Positions 11,964 to 25,296 of a stretch of DNA of 64,000 nucleotides are shown one piece after another (positions within the stretch are counted from its first letter, which is position 1; every line of letters begins with the position of its first letter). The notes beneath the pieces are model-generated. The model saw only the letters and a list, made by a program, of their open reading frames with translations. It had not been told where the DNA came from and did not search any database. The translations under genes were made by a program, and so were the position numbers. The stretch spans positions 80,522,501 to 80,586,500 of the forward strand of contig CM044877.1 of NCBI GenBank assembly GCA_024500155.1, written 5' to 3'. Source of the DNA: Chenopodium formosanum (Eukaryota; Streptophyta; Magnoliopsida; Caryophyllales; Amaranthaceae).

Positions 11964-13700
11964 ATTATATGTTCGGAGCCTCCAATTCTCCAATGCAACG
12001 GCTCAAAATAAAAAATGGAATCTATCAAATATATTCTAAGTAGCTAGATAAATGATTTGGGTGTAAAATATTACCATATTTGCTAATCAAAGATGCCTAG
12101 AAACCAAAATAATCATGAACGATTGTGATGGGTGTCAACTTCGTTGGACCACCAAACTTATAAAAGAACTATTATGGCTAAGTTTAAATACATTTTACTA
12201 ACTTTTTAAAATCAATTAAAAATCTTATAGATGAGCGAGATCAGATTAACCTCATTTTATAGCTTACACTATACTCATGCTTATCTTTCATTGTTTACCT
12301 AATGAGATAACGCTCATTTATAGCTCTTTTTGACTATGCATGCTCCTATTGTTATTTAGTGAAATAATACATACCCTAAGCCTATTCGTCCTTCAAATAA
12401 TATCTGCGAAGTATATCACATTTATTGTGGGTATCGTATTAAGCATTATTAATTTATAATGTATACTTGAAAATGTCTGATAAAGATTTATCTTCAATGA
12501 CCACCTAAAAGGCTAAAATTATACAAAGAATTATAGAAGTATGAAAAAAATTGAAAGGTACAGTAGCAAGAAAAGGGCCAACTTTTTCATATACTTTTTT
12601 TTTTAAGCATGCTGTTCTTCGTGATTTTCAAAATTAATGAATCCCCTAGGGTGGAATTACAACTTGCCACTAATATCATCCTTTCTATCACAACATACTA
12701 TTTGTATCCATCTATCATATAAATACATTTTCACCCAAAAGTAAAAAATAAAAAAAAACAAACAAAATGTTAGAGATATGAGATACGGATATCTCATATC
12801 TCTAACACACAAAATATATATATATATACGTGAGCTACTCCTAACCGTAGGCTTACAAAATTAAATAAAAAAAAATAAAAAACATTATAACCTTTTGATT
12901 TTACAACTTGCTAACTTTTATGTTTTAAAAAAAAACAAAATTAATTCAACTTGCTTATTCCATAGTCCTTGTTCTCTATAAAAATGCCTATAGAAGTGTT
13001 GCTCAATTTTTCCATATTTAGCGGGACATATTTAGGTCTTGGACCAATTATACGTGGGTCATGCCTTCTTTCTCATGCAACTTCTAATTATTTGATTAGA
13101 TAGGTTAAATCCACTAATTAACATATCACACATGTACTTTCTTAAAATCATGTTTTTTAGCGTATATAGCCAAACAATTTTTGGTCCATAGTTCAAACAA
13201 TTGTGCTTCGTATCTGTAATCTGTTATCGTCTAATTATAGGATGTAATATATTATCAAGGTTTATATAAAGTTACACGTAACACATTCACTTTTCCAAAT
13301 ACGTTTTAAATATAAAAATGTAGATTTCTTATGCCCGAATCTATATACATGGAGCAATTACTAATCAAAATGTCGCATACTCGCGTCAGACCATCACTAG
13401 CTAGCTTGTATAAGTGTATGACGAAACGATATACCTATCCAATAGATCACTAGCTTGCAAAGTATTCTGCATCTTTTTTTAATACGTATTTTTTTTCCTA
13501 ATCAATAGGTGAAGAGAACTTTTAGTTTTAAAATGAAAATACCATAAAGGCAAACATTAATCATCACTTAAAGCTAAAAGTAACAAACCATACAAAGCCA
13601 CTTATTAAAAAAATAAATAAATAAAACTAGTAACAATTTTCTAATGTTGTATGTCATCAATCAATCATAATTGTTCTTTAAATTTATGGTATTTTCATTT
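11964..13700. other. AT-rich intergenic stretch
   Basis: Nothing gene-like was supported. The only clear structure is the perfect hairpin at 12768-12807. Confidence 0.4.
12768..12807. repeat. Perfect 18-bp inverted repeat with 4-nt loop
   Basis: The arm TGTTAGAGATATGAGATA is followed by CGGA and then by its exact reverse complement. It is unusually perfect for AT-rich intergenic DNA. It could be a remnant of a tiny MITE or a hairpin-forming site; no adjacent gene suggests a terminator role. Confidence 0.85.
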
Positions 13701-13910
13701 AAGGGTAATGTTATATGTAGCCCTAAGGGCTATATATAAGCATTAAATATACTCTCGGAAATTGTATAAAATTAGGAATTTATGACAAAAACACGCGTAA
13801 ATCAGTGTAATTAGTGTTTATATTTTCGTGATTTCTCAACTTTTTACGATTTTTAAGTGTAATTTTAATGCTTATATGTAGCCCTAAGGGCTATATATAT
13901 CATTTTCCTT
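13701..13910. mobile_element. MITE with long inverted ends (GTAGCCCTAAGGGC family)
   Basis: The left arm ATATGTAGCCCTAAGGGCTA continues to ATATAAGCATTAAA, and the inverted right arm reads ATATATAGCCCTTAGGGCTA then CATATAAGCATTAAA. The terminal repeat is thus about 40 bp, itself with a palindromic CCCTAAGGG core. The middle contains TTAGGAATTTATGACAAAAA and CACGCGT, shared with the 39830 element. Confidence 0.75.
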
Positions 13911-14716
13911 ATTATTATTATCAAATCCCTAAATTTAGTGAAAGATTCTAACACACTAATTTAAGTGTAGTGACCAAGTGATTAGAGTTCCAATCTAGGC
14001 AATGTGTTTGGAGATGAAGAGTTGCCACTTAGGCAAAGTGCAAAATTAAACACTCAACGCGCGCAACTTATTTAGATTTTGTCCTTAACCCATTAAATGG
14101 GTGATTGAATTCATGGAGACAATAGAATACATAATCAGTAAGATAATAAATTGATTCAAATCATCACCAAAACAAATTATAATTTTGTACGAGTAAAATT
14201 AAATTAATGACACATACACGAACCCAATAATCTCCATACAAATGTATGAACACATATTGTCCTCTTAATTGTATTTTTACAATCATAAAACAAGATTAGC
14301 TAGATTGTCACGATCATAAACTTAATTTCTACATCAATGCTTACTAGGATTGAAATCCACAACACTCATTTAGTCACTTATATGTAAGTACATCTAAGAA
14401 AACAAATTTAAGATCTTTATAGGCAGTAGAAAATGAAATAGTGGCCACTCAATTTATAGTTGAGATCTTAAACTAACATGCATGTGTTCATAATAATGTA
14501 CGAGTACTTATTTTTACAGTACTTTGATAATTGAATAATTTGATGAAGGGACCAGCTTTTTTTAGTAAGTACATAATTATTATTTGGCATACAAACAAGA
14601 AGTACGAATGTACGATACCCCCTTTTCTAGATTTACCATGGTCATAATCTTGTGTGGTTCATCTCAATGACTTTTAAAAATTTTGTACTAGTACATTAAG
14701 ATTTTATTGGTCAAAG
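13911..14716. other. AT-rich intergenic stretch
   Basis: A short segment near 13965-14060 (GTAGTGACCAAGTGATTAGAG followed by CAATCTAGGC) could be a decayed tRNA-related SINE start, but no box B or tail is clear. Nothing else was supported. Confidence 0.3.
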
Positions 14717-15065
14717 ATGTATTAGAGATCGTAAGAAAATATAAGTAATTAAGTAATGATAGAGTGTAAAATCTAATCCTAAACCTCAACCATTGCTTAA
14801 ACTTTTAATTTAGTTGAATCTCTAACATGATACCAGAGCAATCAGCGTGATATGAAGGTCACGAATCTCATTCACTCTCCATTTAAGTGGAATATTTAGA
14901 GTTGATCAAGTGTATGCAGACCCATGTTGCATCCACGAACACTTCATGCACCACGGTCCACGGCCAATAGGTTCTTATATGTAGAGTTGTGATTGAGTAT
15001 TAAACCTATTCTTAGACCTCAATCATAAGGTTCAAAATTTGGTTGAGTCAACCCTTTAACAAGTT
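14717..15065 (+). mobile_element. TRIM-like miniature LTR element (candidate)
   Basis: A left segment (about 14717-14830) and a right segment (about 14972-15065) share in the same order AAACCTCAACCATTGCTTAA / AGACCTCAATCATAAGGTTC, then TTTAGTTGAATC / TTTGGTTGAGTC and a terminal TAACA. Directly after the left copy is TGATACCAGAGC, a degenerate tRNA-Met primer-binding site. A purine-rich stretch (CACGGCCAATAGG) precedes the right copy. The size (about 350 bp) fits terminal-repeat retrotransposons in miniature. LTR divergence is high and no clear target duplication was found. Confidence 0.4.
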
Positions 15066-17037
15066 ACCCTAACATGTTTTTGTTTTTTTACAACACAATG
15101 CACCATAATATAATTTGTGTTAAAAAAAATCAATTGTGCTAATCTATCTTACAACCTAAACACAACAAAATAATCAAAGTAACGATTTGAGATAGAACAC
15201 ACACTAGATCTATAATAATATATGTTGAAAGTTATACTAGGTCAATTATAACACATTATGCTCCTCTTCCAGTCACAAATCATTTGATTCTTTAATTTAA
15301 ACGCACTACTTAATCAACAAAATGTCCTAGGACATGAGACAAATCAGATGTTATTAAGAGTACATTATTTTAACAAATCTTGCAAGTATAAAATACTTTT
15401 GCATGCACAATAAGACAAGGCAATATGTTCAAAACTAAAGCAATTAAAAGATGTAAAGTTAATCATATATGTACCACTAATTTCCTTTTCATATCAGAAT
15501 AATATGCCTCTTAGAATAATCACACTTTATAAGTGGTTAATCAACCATCCAATGGTTGATGAATTAAGAGATTATATATAAACATAAAATTATTATCATT
15601 AAATCCAATAATCACCTACGTAATTAAATTAGCTTAAAATGAGTATGTCCACCTAATTTATTAGCAATATTACGTGGTACTACGTATTACGTATATATAG
15701 TGGGTATATAACAAAGCATATACTTGGCACTTTTTATGAGGAAATTAATTGGTGGGGTTTCAAAAATCATGAGCAAAAAGCCTATATTATTTTAGAGTAA
15801 CATGACTGAATATTCTTTGGTACAAATTATGAAGAGAATAATTTTATCTTCTTGAGTCCACTTAGATCTAATCAATCATATAAATGAGCAAAAGGAGATA
15901 TAGAAGAGTTTTATTTCAAAGTTAAATTTTTAGGATGTAAAGAAAAGCAAATCCGACAATTGAAGAGAAAAGCAATACAAATTAAAGATAGATGGAGTAA
16001 CTAATTGGGTCTCAATAATAGAATAATTCCCTTTGGGGTCAACCAAACTAGATATCTTCCATATGAGCTATGTTTTCATTCGTTAATATCTTTGTTATGT
16101 ACTTATGTTATACTCATTTCATTTCATAATAAACGCATGTATTTTAATTTAGCAATTTAATATCTTACTAGTCTTGTTATAATATTTCTGTCAATTAAAG
16201 TTTTAAGTACACAATAATACATACATTGCACAAACATTCTTCTATTACCTTGACATAGGCTCAAACCAACACAAGAAATAACTTGCACACGCGCACTCAC
16301 ACGCTACTCACACGCTAAGCATGTCATCACATAAAGACTTCTTGCACTAGAAAGCAATACGCGAGTAATTAGCTTAGGTTGTATCGCGTCAATGTGTTGG
16401 CCCTAAAATGCAAGTTTTTTCCCCCACAATTTCTTCATCAAGATGAAATACCATTATTGTATACATCTATCTAAATCCTCCTAAACATAATCATGATTAA
16501 ATCAAATTCAATACTACATACAAGTATTACTTGTATTGTAGTATATAATATGATTGCATGCGTAAATAGAATAAAGGAAACCAATTTATCGACAAATCCT
16601 AAGAGTAACGGCGTAGTAAATGGTGCACCGGCCTACAAATATTGGCCTGTGCAACTATTGACATCCCTAATTATTTTATTTTTTTGGCCTGACAACTTTT
16701 TATTTGGCTCCATCCTACACAACTTCACTAACCACTTTTCTTAATTATATTATTAATTTTGCTGATAAAGTTCTAATGCGTACACCAATTATATTGTACT
16801 AAAAGATATCAATGTCGTCACAATTTTCATTAATAAATAACATAAATTATAATTATAAAAATACTTATACATGCATAATCTGTAAACCATGTAACCACAT
16901 GCTTAACACTAAATAAAAGAAAAGCTTTTCCTATATTGATGGATTACTTACAAAAAGAATACATACCTTTGAAAATTCTATAATTATATATACTACTTAA
17001 TTAGATTGCATTATCATCTTTTTCCTCGCCAACTGTA

Positions 17038-17038
<1 letters not shown>
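15066..17038. other. AT-rich intergenic stretch
   Basis: I see no supported gene, RNA gene or transposon here. An open frame at 16493-16744 has no recognisable similarity or codon signature. Confidence 0.35.

Positions 17039-17093
<55 letters not shown>
17039..17093. repeat. (TAA)n microsatellite
   Basis: About 18 uninterrupted TAA units. Confidence 0.95.
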
Positions 17094-17094
<1 letters not shown>

Positions 17095-17203
17095 GTACAG
17101 GGCATTGCTTAAGAAACTCACTAGTTATAAACTAAAATCGGCCAATCATGCCTAGCCTTCGATGCCTAAGCTATATAATGTGCATGTGTTATTCATATAC
17201 ACT

Positions 17204-17346
17204 TAGGGTCTGATCTCATTGACTGAACTCAGCTGAACTGAATTGAACTGAACTGAACTGAACTGAAATGAATATTTTATAAGAGAAGGAAATTAGGAGC
17301 TGAACTGAACTGAACTGAATTTCAACGTATGAGAATAGGCCCTAAA
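17204..17346. mobile_element. Tourist-like MITE, CTGAA-rich family, copy 2
   Basis: The ends are TTAGGGTCTGATCTCATTG and, from the right, TTAGGGCCTATTCTCATACG. The interior is CTGAACTGAA repeats and AAGGAAATTAGGAGCTGAAC. Same family as the element at 11808. Confidence 0.75.
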
Positions 17347-20300
17347 TTCTAAAACTTAATATACGGAGTACTATACACACACATTACTCTAAAACCTCTA
17401 GCCTCTTAGGCTATTAGCCATGTTACTTATATATACTTTGTAATCCTGGCTAAACAAAAAGTTCATAATAACAAGGTTTCATCATACAACCAATTACCAC
17501 CACTTCAGCTAGCCAGGATATATTAACATATACTCCGTAATATATATCTTAAACGTACATTGAATATGAAACAATATAAGTGCATACATTGAAACTAACT
17601 CATCATATACGCAAACAAATGATCAAAAAGTATATAAAAAGAATTAAGATTGCTCAGAAGAATATGTACATTAAATTGTGATGAATGAATCTTAGCCAGA
17701 AAGCGAAGATTAACAATTTAATTTGGGTTGAAATTGTTGAAAATGGCTGGCTGGACCACAGGAATTTGAAGGGGTAGTGAATAATAATATAGCAGTTAGG
17801 ATTCTGATTCTAAGGTCTGATTTAGAGCCACAATTTGCACAATTGTTCTCAGATCTTGTCTTTAACTTTGTACAACTATATATTATACTTTATACAATCA
17901 TATAATCCCTAAATAATACACTGTTGTACTATACTCTTAATTAATTCATACAATAAAATTGCATAAAAATATGAAAAATTAATAATGTTATACCAAATAA
18001 TAATAATCAATACTACAAACTACAAAGTGTATACATCAAAGTCCTTCCTCATCAGTGACGAAATTGTTAATTTTGGGTTGTCATACTCAATATCATGACA
18101 CGAATGGTGGACCTCACCATTCTTATATACAAATAATACTCTACTATTTTGATTTTTTATTTTTGATTTTTTTTTTATTTTTTATTTTTTATAATTTTTT
18201 TTTATTGTATTTTTTTTTATAAAGATTCTATTAATAAGTTTCCTAGTATTCTATGATTTGGCTACATTGTTATCAGTACTAGACTACTAGGTGTTTAGTT
18301 ATAAAAGAAGAAAAAAGTCTAGAGATTCCACCCATATATATTATCTTAATCGTATATCCCTATACCTTATAATATGTCTATTGTTTCAAAAAAATAATCT
18401 TCATTATTAGGGAAAGGTTTGGTAATTTGTCAACATGATCATCTATTGTTAGAATTTTAATTAGTTCATAGTTAAAATATAGTCTTGCTAATAAGCTTTG
18501 TGGTGATTATAATTTTGATTGACTTAATAAGATCTTAATCCTACAAAATGTGTATGTACAATTTGAGTTTAGTATGAATAAGAGTTGATCTCTTTTGAGT
18601 TTATAATGAATCGTATAAATAATTTTTTATCTTTCAAAATTGACTACAATATCTTACATATGGTCGCTGGTCATGATATATATAGAGAAAGGACATATAA
18701 AGTAGACGAAACACATATATAAGTCATGTCAATTATAATGGTACGAAATGTTATCTTGCCATGTTACATTAATTTGATTTATGTAGGACATATTGCTGAG
18801 GGAAGCATATATTATATGATGGGTTGATTATATATTATTGTTTTTATTATTGCATTGAGCAAGTAGAGACCCAAATTAAATGTGAATTGGATTGAAAGTT
18901 ACAAGTCATTACACTGTTTGGCATGTAGATGATTGAATTGGAGTACTACTAACACATCTAAGCCAAAGGGGGTCTCCACTCTCTAAGCTAGTGGTGTATG
19001 TATCATTGGTGCAGTGACCTAAACTAAAGCTATGTACTCCATATATATATCATTGTATGTATCATTGTATCATCTGTAAGTGAGCTGCAAGTCTTATAGG
19101 TAAATTATTAGATACATTTGATGTACTCGACGTGGATGATCAAGCTTACTGAATCGATAATTTGAATAAAGTGTAATGAAACAAAAACGTGAACAAAAAA
19201 CAAAACATTATTGCACTAAGAATGATAGGAAAAATACATTTTCAAAATGTTAATTAGAAAATGTGAGAAAAAAAATCTTGAAATTTAGTCACTACAACAT
19301 CAAAAAAAATGTGCTAAATTTAGTATGTTATTTGGTGTATAGAAAACCACAAAGAGTAATGATATAAGAGAGAAATTTATACGTAGTACTCCATAAATTA
19401 TGACTATGTTTCTAATTACTTTACATTCCATAGTTTCTAATTAAAACAAAAAATGAACTCCTTAATAAGAGAAATGAACTTAATTAGGTGAATTACTTAA
19501 ATTAAATTATGAATATCTTTCTAATATGATCTCCTTTTGTATTTTTTGAATTGTCACCAAGTCAGCTTCAAAACATAAAGTTTAACGCATTAACACATTA
19601 TAGAAATCTTGAGGATAGGATCAGTGAGTATGTCAAGTACTGCTAATAGCATGGTGAAAGTGTTGATGAAAGGGTGATATATTCAAAATCTATTACAGCG
19701 GAGTATTGAATTTTTTCTGCATCATTGTCTTTGCGGCTCACTTTACCCCAAAAAAAAAAAATAATAAACTATGGATCAGAATCGCTTTTTGATATTTCAT
19801 AAGTATTTCTAAACTTCGCAACATGCATCCATAGTACAGTTTTCTTGGACCTACCTTGTTGTAATTCGTTGTTTTCATAAATTTGTCAACATTTTTAGAA
19901 TTATTACTTGAATTGTAATCATGGACATTATTATATATTGTGTATGTAATTAAAGAACCCTTAATGGCTTAGTCATATAATTTATCTCCAATTACAATTA
20001 AGATTTCTTCTCCTTCTGTGACAATATATTCCATGAAAGTTTAATGTACAAGTAATCTTTTGAAAATATTTAAAAATGTATGTTTTCATTGGAATCTTAA
20101 TAATACTCCGTAGTATAATGCAGCAACTAATGGACTAGGTAAATTTATAATAATTATTAATCAATCACCTAGGGGTCTCACACGTAGATTAAAGCTAGAC
20201 TTTGTTTTAAATTGAAATTTCAAATCAATTTTTATTATTGAAAATGACACTTAAATTAAGGGTCCCTTTGCCTTATAAAGTTATAAGTAGTGAATTTCCT

Positions 20301-22424
20301 TTTTCCTCTCAACCTTGATTATTTAATTTTCTAGAAACTTCATAATTCAGGACCATTTTCAGACTTTCTCCATCTTTTGACATATAAATAATGTGAATTT
20401 GTGACAACAACAAAAAAACCTGAAGCTCACATCAAAGAATCAGAGATTAAAGATTCTAAAAAAATTGTTGGATGAACAAAAACCACAGCATTTTATTTTT
20501 TATTTCATTTATTTGTGGATTTGGGGAATTTGATGTACAAAACTTGATCTTACAACTTTACAAGGTTCACATTTTTGTTAACCAAAATTTGAAAGATCAA
20601 GATCAAACAACTCTACTTTAGGAGACCTTCACTTAAGCTTGAAAGACCATTAAGATATATTTTTTTTCCCCTTGGGTCCTCATCAATAGAATCTAGAATC
20701 TAATTTCCAATAATTATTTCATTTCGTTTATTAACCAATGCAATAAAACTTTACTCTTTTTAACGTTTTATTAACGACAAATTAAAAATAATTAAATCAA
20801 AACATGAAAGTCTTGTTTCAATTTTTGTGTCTTTCAACCTTATAACCACCCATCCCATGTATTAATTGGCAGGATGACTAATGTGTTTTCTCTATTTGTC
20901 GTTTTTGCGTTCTTGTTTCCTACGTCCCCCACAACATCTATATTGAGGATGGAAATGTAAATCATTTAACTCTATCACACTCTACATATATAATGAAAAT
21001 CAAACTTGATTATTTAAGGGTTGTAAGGTGAATATATGATGAAATAGTACCAAATTGATTCTTCAAATTAAGCCATGTTATATATCATTGGATACTTCTT
21101 GATCCCTAAAGTTTGACATGGTCCCTCGTTCAAGTTTATCATAGTGCATGAAAGAGGGACCCACCAAGTAGAAAGAGACCAATAATATGACTCAAACTTC
21201 CTACCCCATTGGATTAATGGGTCCCATGCATATATAATATATTGGCTATGCATTATTTATGGGGCCATTGTCCTGTTAAGCATCACGCTTATATTATCTT
21301 ACGTCTACTCTAAAGTCTAAGTAAGTCGAAACATTGCATATTTGCATGGGGTCCTCGATCTTGCTCATACGTGTAATTATGCAATTGTGTGAATGATCAA
21401 TGTGATTATATGTATATCTATATATTATATATGGAGTACTTCATATATATGTGTGGTCTATACATCCTTTTATATCATGTTATATATTATAAATCACTTG
21501 ATGTCCATATTCTTTGCATGCATGTAGCATGATATTATTAAATTTGGAATGTACTCATAAGGTTAAACTTCTTAATATTCTATCATATATCACTTACTAG
21601 TTGCTTTGCGATTTAGCTCCAAATTCAAACCTATAATAATACCTTTTACTATAATCGTTGGTCACCCTCATTTTAAGCATAACTCATATTTGTACGACAA
21701 TAAATGTACTCATCTTATTCTCATCACTACTTGTCCACATCTATCAATTACCATATGATATCATGCCAATTCAAACCTCCATAACCACCCTACTTCCCCA
21801 ACATCTTTCAAATCGCTGTGAAAAAATATATATAAAATCACTCAAACCACCTTATAAGCTAATAAAGATCTTTAAAAGAAAAAACTATATACAAAAAAAT
21901 TAATCAATGCCACAAGCAATAAAGTGAAATGATGAACCAAGTGGTCTCATAAGAATCAAACTAATTAAGGGAGGGTCACAAGATAGGCAAGTATAAAGTC
22001 CTAAGATGGAGAAGTTAGATTAGTTAGATATATGTAAGGTGCCAAAAACATCTTCAAAAGGCATTGACAGGGAAACCACTATAGACAATGCCAACTTGGT
22101 CCCCTTAATTAACTTTTTCTCAACCGTCCAATGTGCCCACCAAAGGAGAGCTCACTATCTCTATATTAACGACTTGTATGTATTGTTACATTTTTAGCCA
22201 TTGTTTTTTCATCATTTAAATTAAAACCTTTATTATGTCAATTATGGATTATCAACAACCATAATCAAGTTTCACTCTTTAATGAAACTTTGACTCAAAT
22301 CATATATCATCATATATCAAATGACCCTCAAGTAAACTTCTATACTACTAGTCTACTAGACACCAGTACATGTACTTCATGCTAAGATTGTATCTGTTAC
22401 TGCACAAAAAATTACTTCATAATT
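17347..22424. other. Long AT-rich intergenic stretch
   Basis: About 5 kb without a supportable gene. It holds T/A-rich low-complexity tracts (around 18150-18215) and many short chance frames. A short stem pairs TGGTCCCTCGTTC near 21119 with GAAAGAGGGACCCA near 21150. No microRNA precursor or exon chain could be supported. Confidence 0.35.
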
Positions 22425-22426
22425 AG

Positions 22427-22540
22427 GGCTAGTTTTTTTCAAATTATTTTCAATTCAAATCAATTTTTAATTTTCTTATTTTATAAAATATTTAATTCAG
22501 TTCATTTCAGCTCACTTCAGTCAATCAAAACATATCCTTA
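22427..22540. mobile_element. Tourist-like MITE, degenerate copy in opposite orientation
   Basis: The left end is TTAGGGCTAGTTTTTTTC. The right side contains TTCAGCTCACTTCAGTCAAT and ends ATATCC followed by TTA. TTA flanks both sides. It is more diverged than copies 1-3. Confidence 0.5.
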
Positions 22541-22783
22541 ATAATAGACGATAAACTCTCATACAAAAGATCTATTATTAACCACATGAACTTAGGATTT
22601 GAGAGTTAAGTAAACAAGTTCTCCATTTTACTCTCGATCGATTAGAGATCAAGACACTATTTAATAAAACAAAAAGCTTTAACCTAACGATTTATTATAA
22701 AACGGAGGAATTGTGACATTTGAGAACCTAAATTTTATTTCCCCGGTACTTTGGAGTTGGAAGCTTAATAGGCGGTTATACTG

Positions 22784-22890
22784 ACACGTGGCAAGCAAAA
22801 AGGACTAAGACATTGGGACCCACTCTGAGAATGATCTAACACGTGTTAGGCTTATGAAAGATCAAAAAAATGTATCCCTACCCACGTGGA
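22784..22890. promoter_or_regulatory. Cluster of three G-box/ABRE-type ACGT elements
   Basis: ACACGTGGC (22784-22792), the 14-bp palindrome CTAACACGTGTTAG (22836-22849) and CCCACGTGGA (22881-22890) lie within 107 bp. ACGTG cores bind bZIP and bHLH factors (ABA and light responses) in plants. The nearest gene in either direction is over 4 kb away; the S40 gene starts at 27350. This is a sequence-only prediction of a distal enhancer, a lost promoter or an unannotated transcript's promoter. Confidence 0.4.
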
Positions 22891-23132
22891 CTATAGGACC
22901 CAATAAGAAGATTTAAATTGAGTGCCGCAGTCAAATTATGTGGGGATCCACATCCACCCGTGGGGTCAATCATGATTTATCCTTCCATAATGCCTTTTAT
23001 TTTATTTTTATTATTATTATTTTTACTTTTTTAAGGGGTAAATAAAGCCAAATTAGTAAAATACAGTACGAGTATGTATAACTGTATAAGTGTACAAGAT
23101 ATTGATCTTACTCCGTAGATTTCGTATATAAT

Positions 23133-23391
23133 ACTTCCTCTGTTTTTTTTTTAATTGACCTGTTTCTTTTATCACGTTTGCCAATGTAAAACTTTAACGG
23201 TCAATAACTTTAATTCTCCATAATTAAAAAATATAAAAGTTATATATTATGATATTACTTATTGAGACGGATTCAAAATAATCCAACATGAATATGTTTT
23301 TCTTTACATATTATTCACAAAACACGGTTAAAGGAGGGGTGGTGAATAGTGTAATAGTCAAAGCGGGTCAACTAAAAAAATACGGAGAAAG
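23133..23391. mobile_element. Stowaway-like MITE
   Basis: The left end is ACTTCCTCTGTTTTTTTTTT followed by AATTGACC. The right end read inward is ACTTTCTCCGTATTTTTTTA followed by GTTGACC. It has TA flanks and is about 260 bp. Confidence 0.6.
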
Positions 23392-24151
23392 TAAATTAAT
23401 TACTCTGTAGATTTCTGTAATACTTCGTATGTTTAGTTGTTTACTACATATTGTTGTATAGATGCACAAGTTGATCTAAACTTAAATATACAAGTTATTC
23501 CCTTCGTACTTAAAAATTTAACTGGATTACTTATTATAGAGTTTAGACTCTTGTGCTTATGAAATGCATGGAAAGTACATGTAAAGGTAAGAAGAATGTG
23601 GATATAGATAGTGTGAGATTTCGGGAAAACTGCTAGGATAAAATATATAGAGTTTACAATGCTATGATAAGGAATCCTAGATACGATAAACATACAAAAT
23701 ATAAAATATACATTAAATATATCCTAAAATGTGATAAATATTATCCTAAATATAATATCTATCAGATAGTTTACATTGATATGTACGTACTGTGATCAAT
23801 CTATTTCAACTATTAAATATTCTCAAAAAGTTTGAATAGCACAATTCATATACGAAGTATATCTTTATGTAGCTAAAACCTTAGTGGTTGTACCATTACC
23901 AAATAGCAATAGTATTAGATTGTAGAACCTAACAAGTTGTTATGTGCATGTTGATGAGCCGGACTTTAAGGTGTTTAAAACATTTTTGTTGCTACTCCAT
24001 ATTACTATATTAGTCTATACAATTACACATGTTTGGTCTCCTAAAAGAGTAAAAATAAACCGCACTATAAATTTGGTGTGATGGTTGATACTCGTCTTAT
24101 TTCTTAGTTTATTTAATATTTTCATCAACGTATAGTTTGTTATCAAAGTTA

Positions 24152-24259
24152 GGGCATGTTCTCATAGACTGGATTCAACTGAACTGAAATGAATATTTTA
24201 TAAGAGAAGGAAATTAAGAGCTGAACTGAACTGAAAATAAACGTATGAGAACAAACCCT
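24152..24259. mobile_element. Tourist-like MITE, CTGAA-rich family, copy 3
   Basis: TTA on both sides. The left end is GGGCATGTTCTCATAGACTG and the right end read inward is AGGGTTTGTTCTCATACG. The interior has AACTGAACTGAAATGAATA and AAGGAAATTAAGAGCTGAAC. It is the shortest clean copy. Confidence 0.7.
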
Positions 24260-25296
24260 TAGTTTAAGCATTCTAGATGTGTACAAATGTGAAGTTGTCA
24301 TAAGCTACATTATTTTGGTTCTTTTGTGTACTTTTAATCTGATACAGATAAATAGACTTTATTAATATTGGTTTTTGATTGATAGAACTTTTAACTTAAC
24401 AAATTAAGCATTCGCTAATCAATAATGATGTAGTATCATGCATGAAAATATTGTTTTATACTTGAAAAGTATACATTTAAGTGGGAATAAATTAGAGGAG
24501 ATAAATTTCTTGTCAAAAAAAAAAAAAAAAAAAAAAAATTAAATGCAAAAAAAATTAGAGGAGATAAATGGTCGATAATGATTATTGTGGTTTTCTTACA
24601 TCAAAATGCATATATATGGATCTCCCTAGTTATTTGCGCATAGCTCTTTAAAATTGGTGTAGTTAAAAAACGAACTCTCAAAATATTGACTTCAATTGAT
24701 TGAGGAAAATAATATAATGCATGTTTATTGTAATCGATTGTTTAAGTATAGTTGGCTATTAGTCTATTACAACATTGAGCTGGCTAAATTGGATATCCAA
24801 TACTATCCCATCCAACTTGTTGGACATAAATCACATAATTAAAATTTCCAAATCGAAAATAATTAACTTAACTTGATTATACAAAATAAATATTAGATCC
24901 AGAAATTTATCACGGAATATCATTGTACAAAATAGGATCGAATTATCCAATGTTTTCAGATATTTTGTGATAGGAAGTAAAAATTCAAAATATTTTCTGG
25001 AAGGTTTTAAAAACCTATCAAACATGATAATATTATACGGAGTATTACATTAATTGATCACAATAATCCAATTAACATTTTGGAATCAATCTGAATTTTT
25101 TTCATGAAACAATCTGAAATTTTTAATCAACAACTTCTTAGGGCTTTAATTTTGATAAATTTTATTAATAATTAAATTAACCAAATAATTCAGAGTCCGA
25201 AGAATTATATAAACATCCAATATTTATTATCCTTATTATGTGGAAATATTGAATTGAATCAGGTTGGTCAGATCTGTTCTAGTTTATAATTTGTTA
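24260..25296. other. AT-rich intergenic stretch
   Basis: It contains an A-run at 24515-24538. No gene was supported. Confidence 0.4.

Noticed and set aside
16493..16744. 83-codon plus-strand frame
   Set aside because: No family resemblance, splice context or promoter; AT-rich chance frame.
21115..21165. Short stem TGGTCCCTCGTTC / GAAAGAGGGACCCA as a possible microRNA
   Set aside because: Loop and stem too short for a plant precursor and no known mature sequence.
22134..22160. CCAAAGGAGAG string similar to microRNA399
   Set aside because: Mismatches outside the core and no complementary arm nearby to form a precursor.
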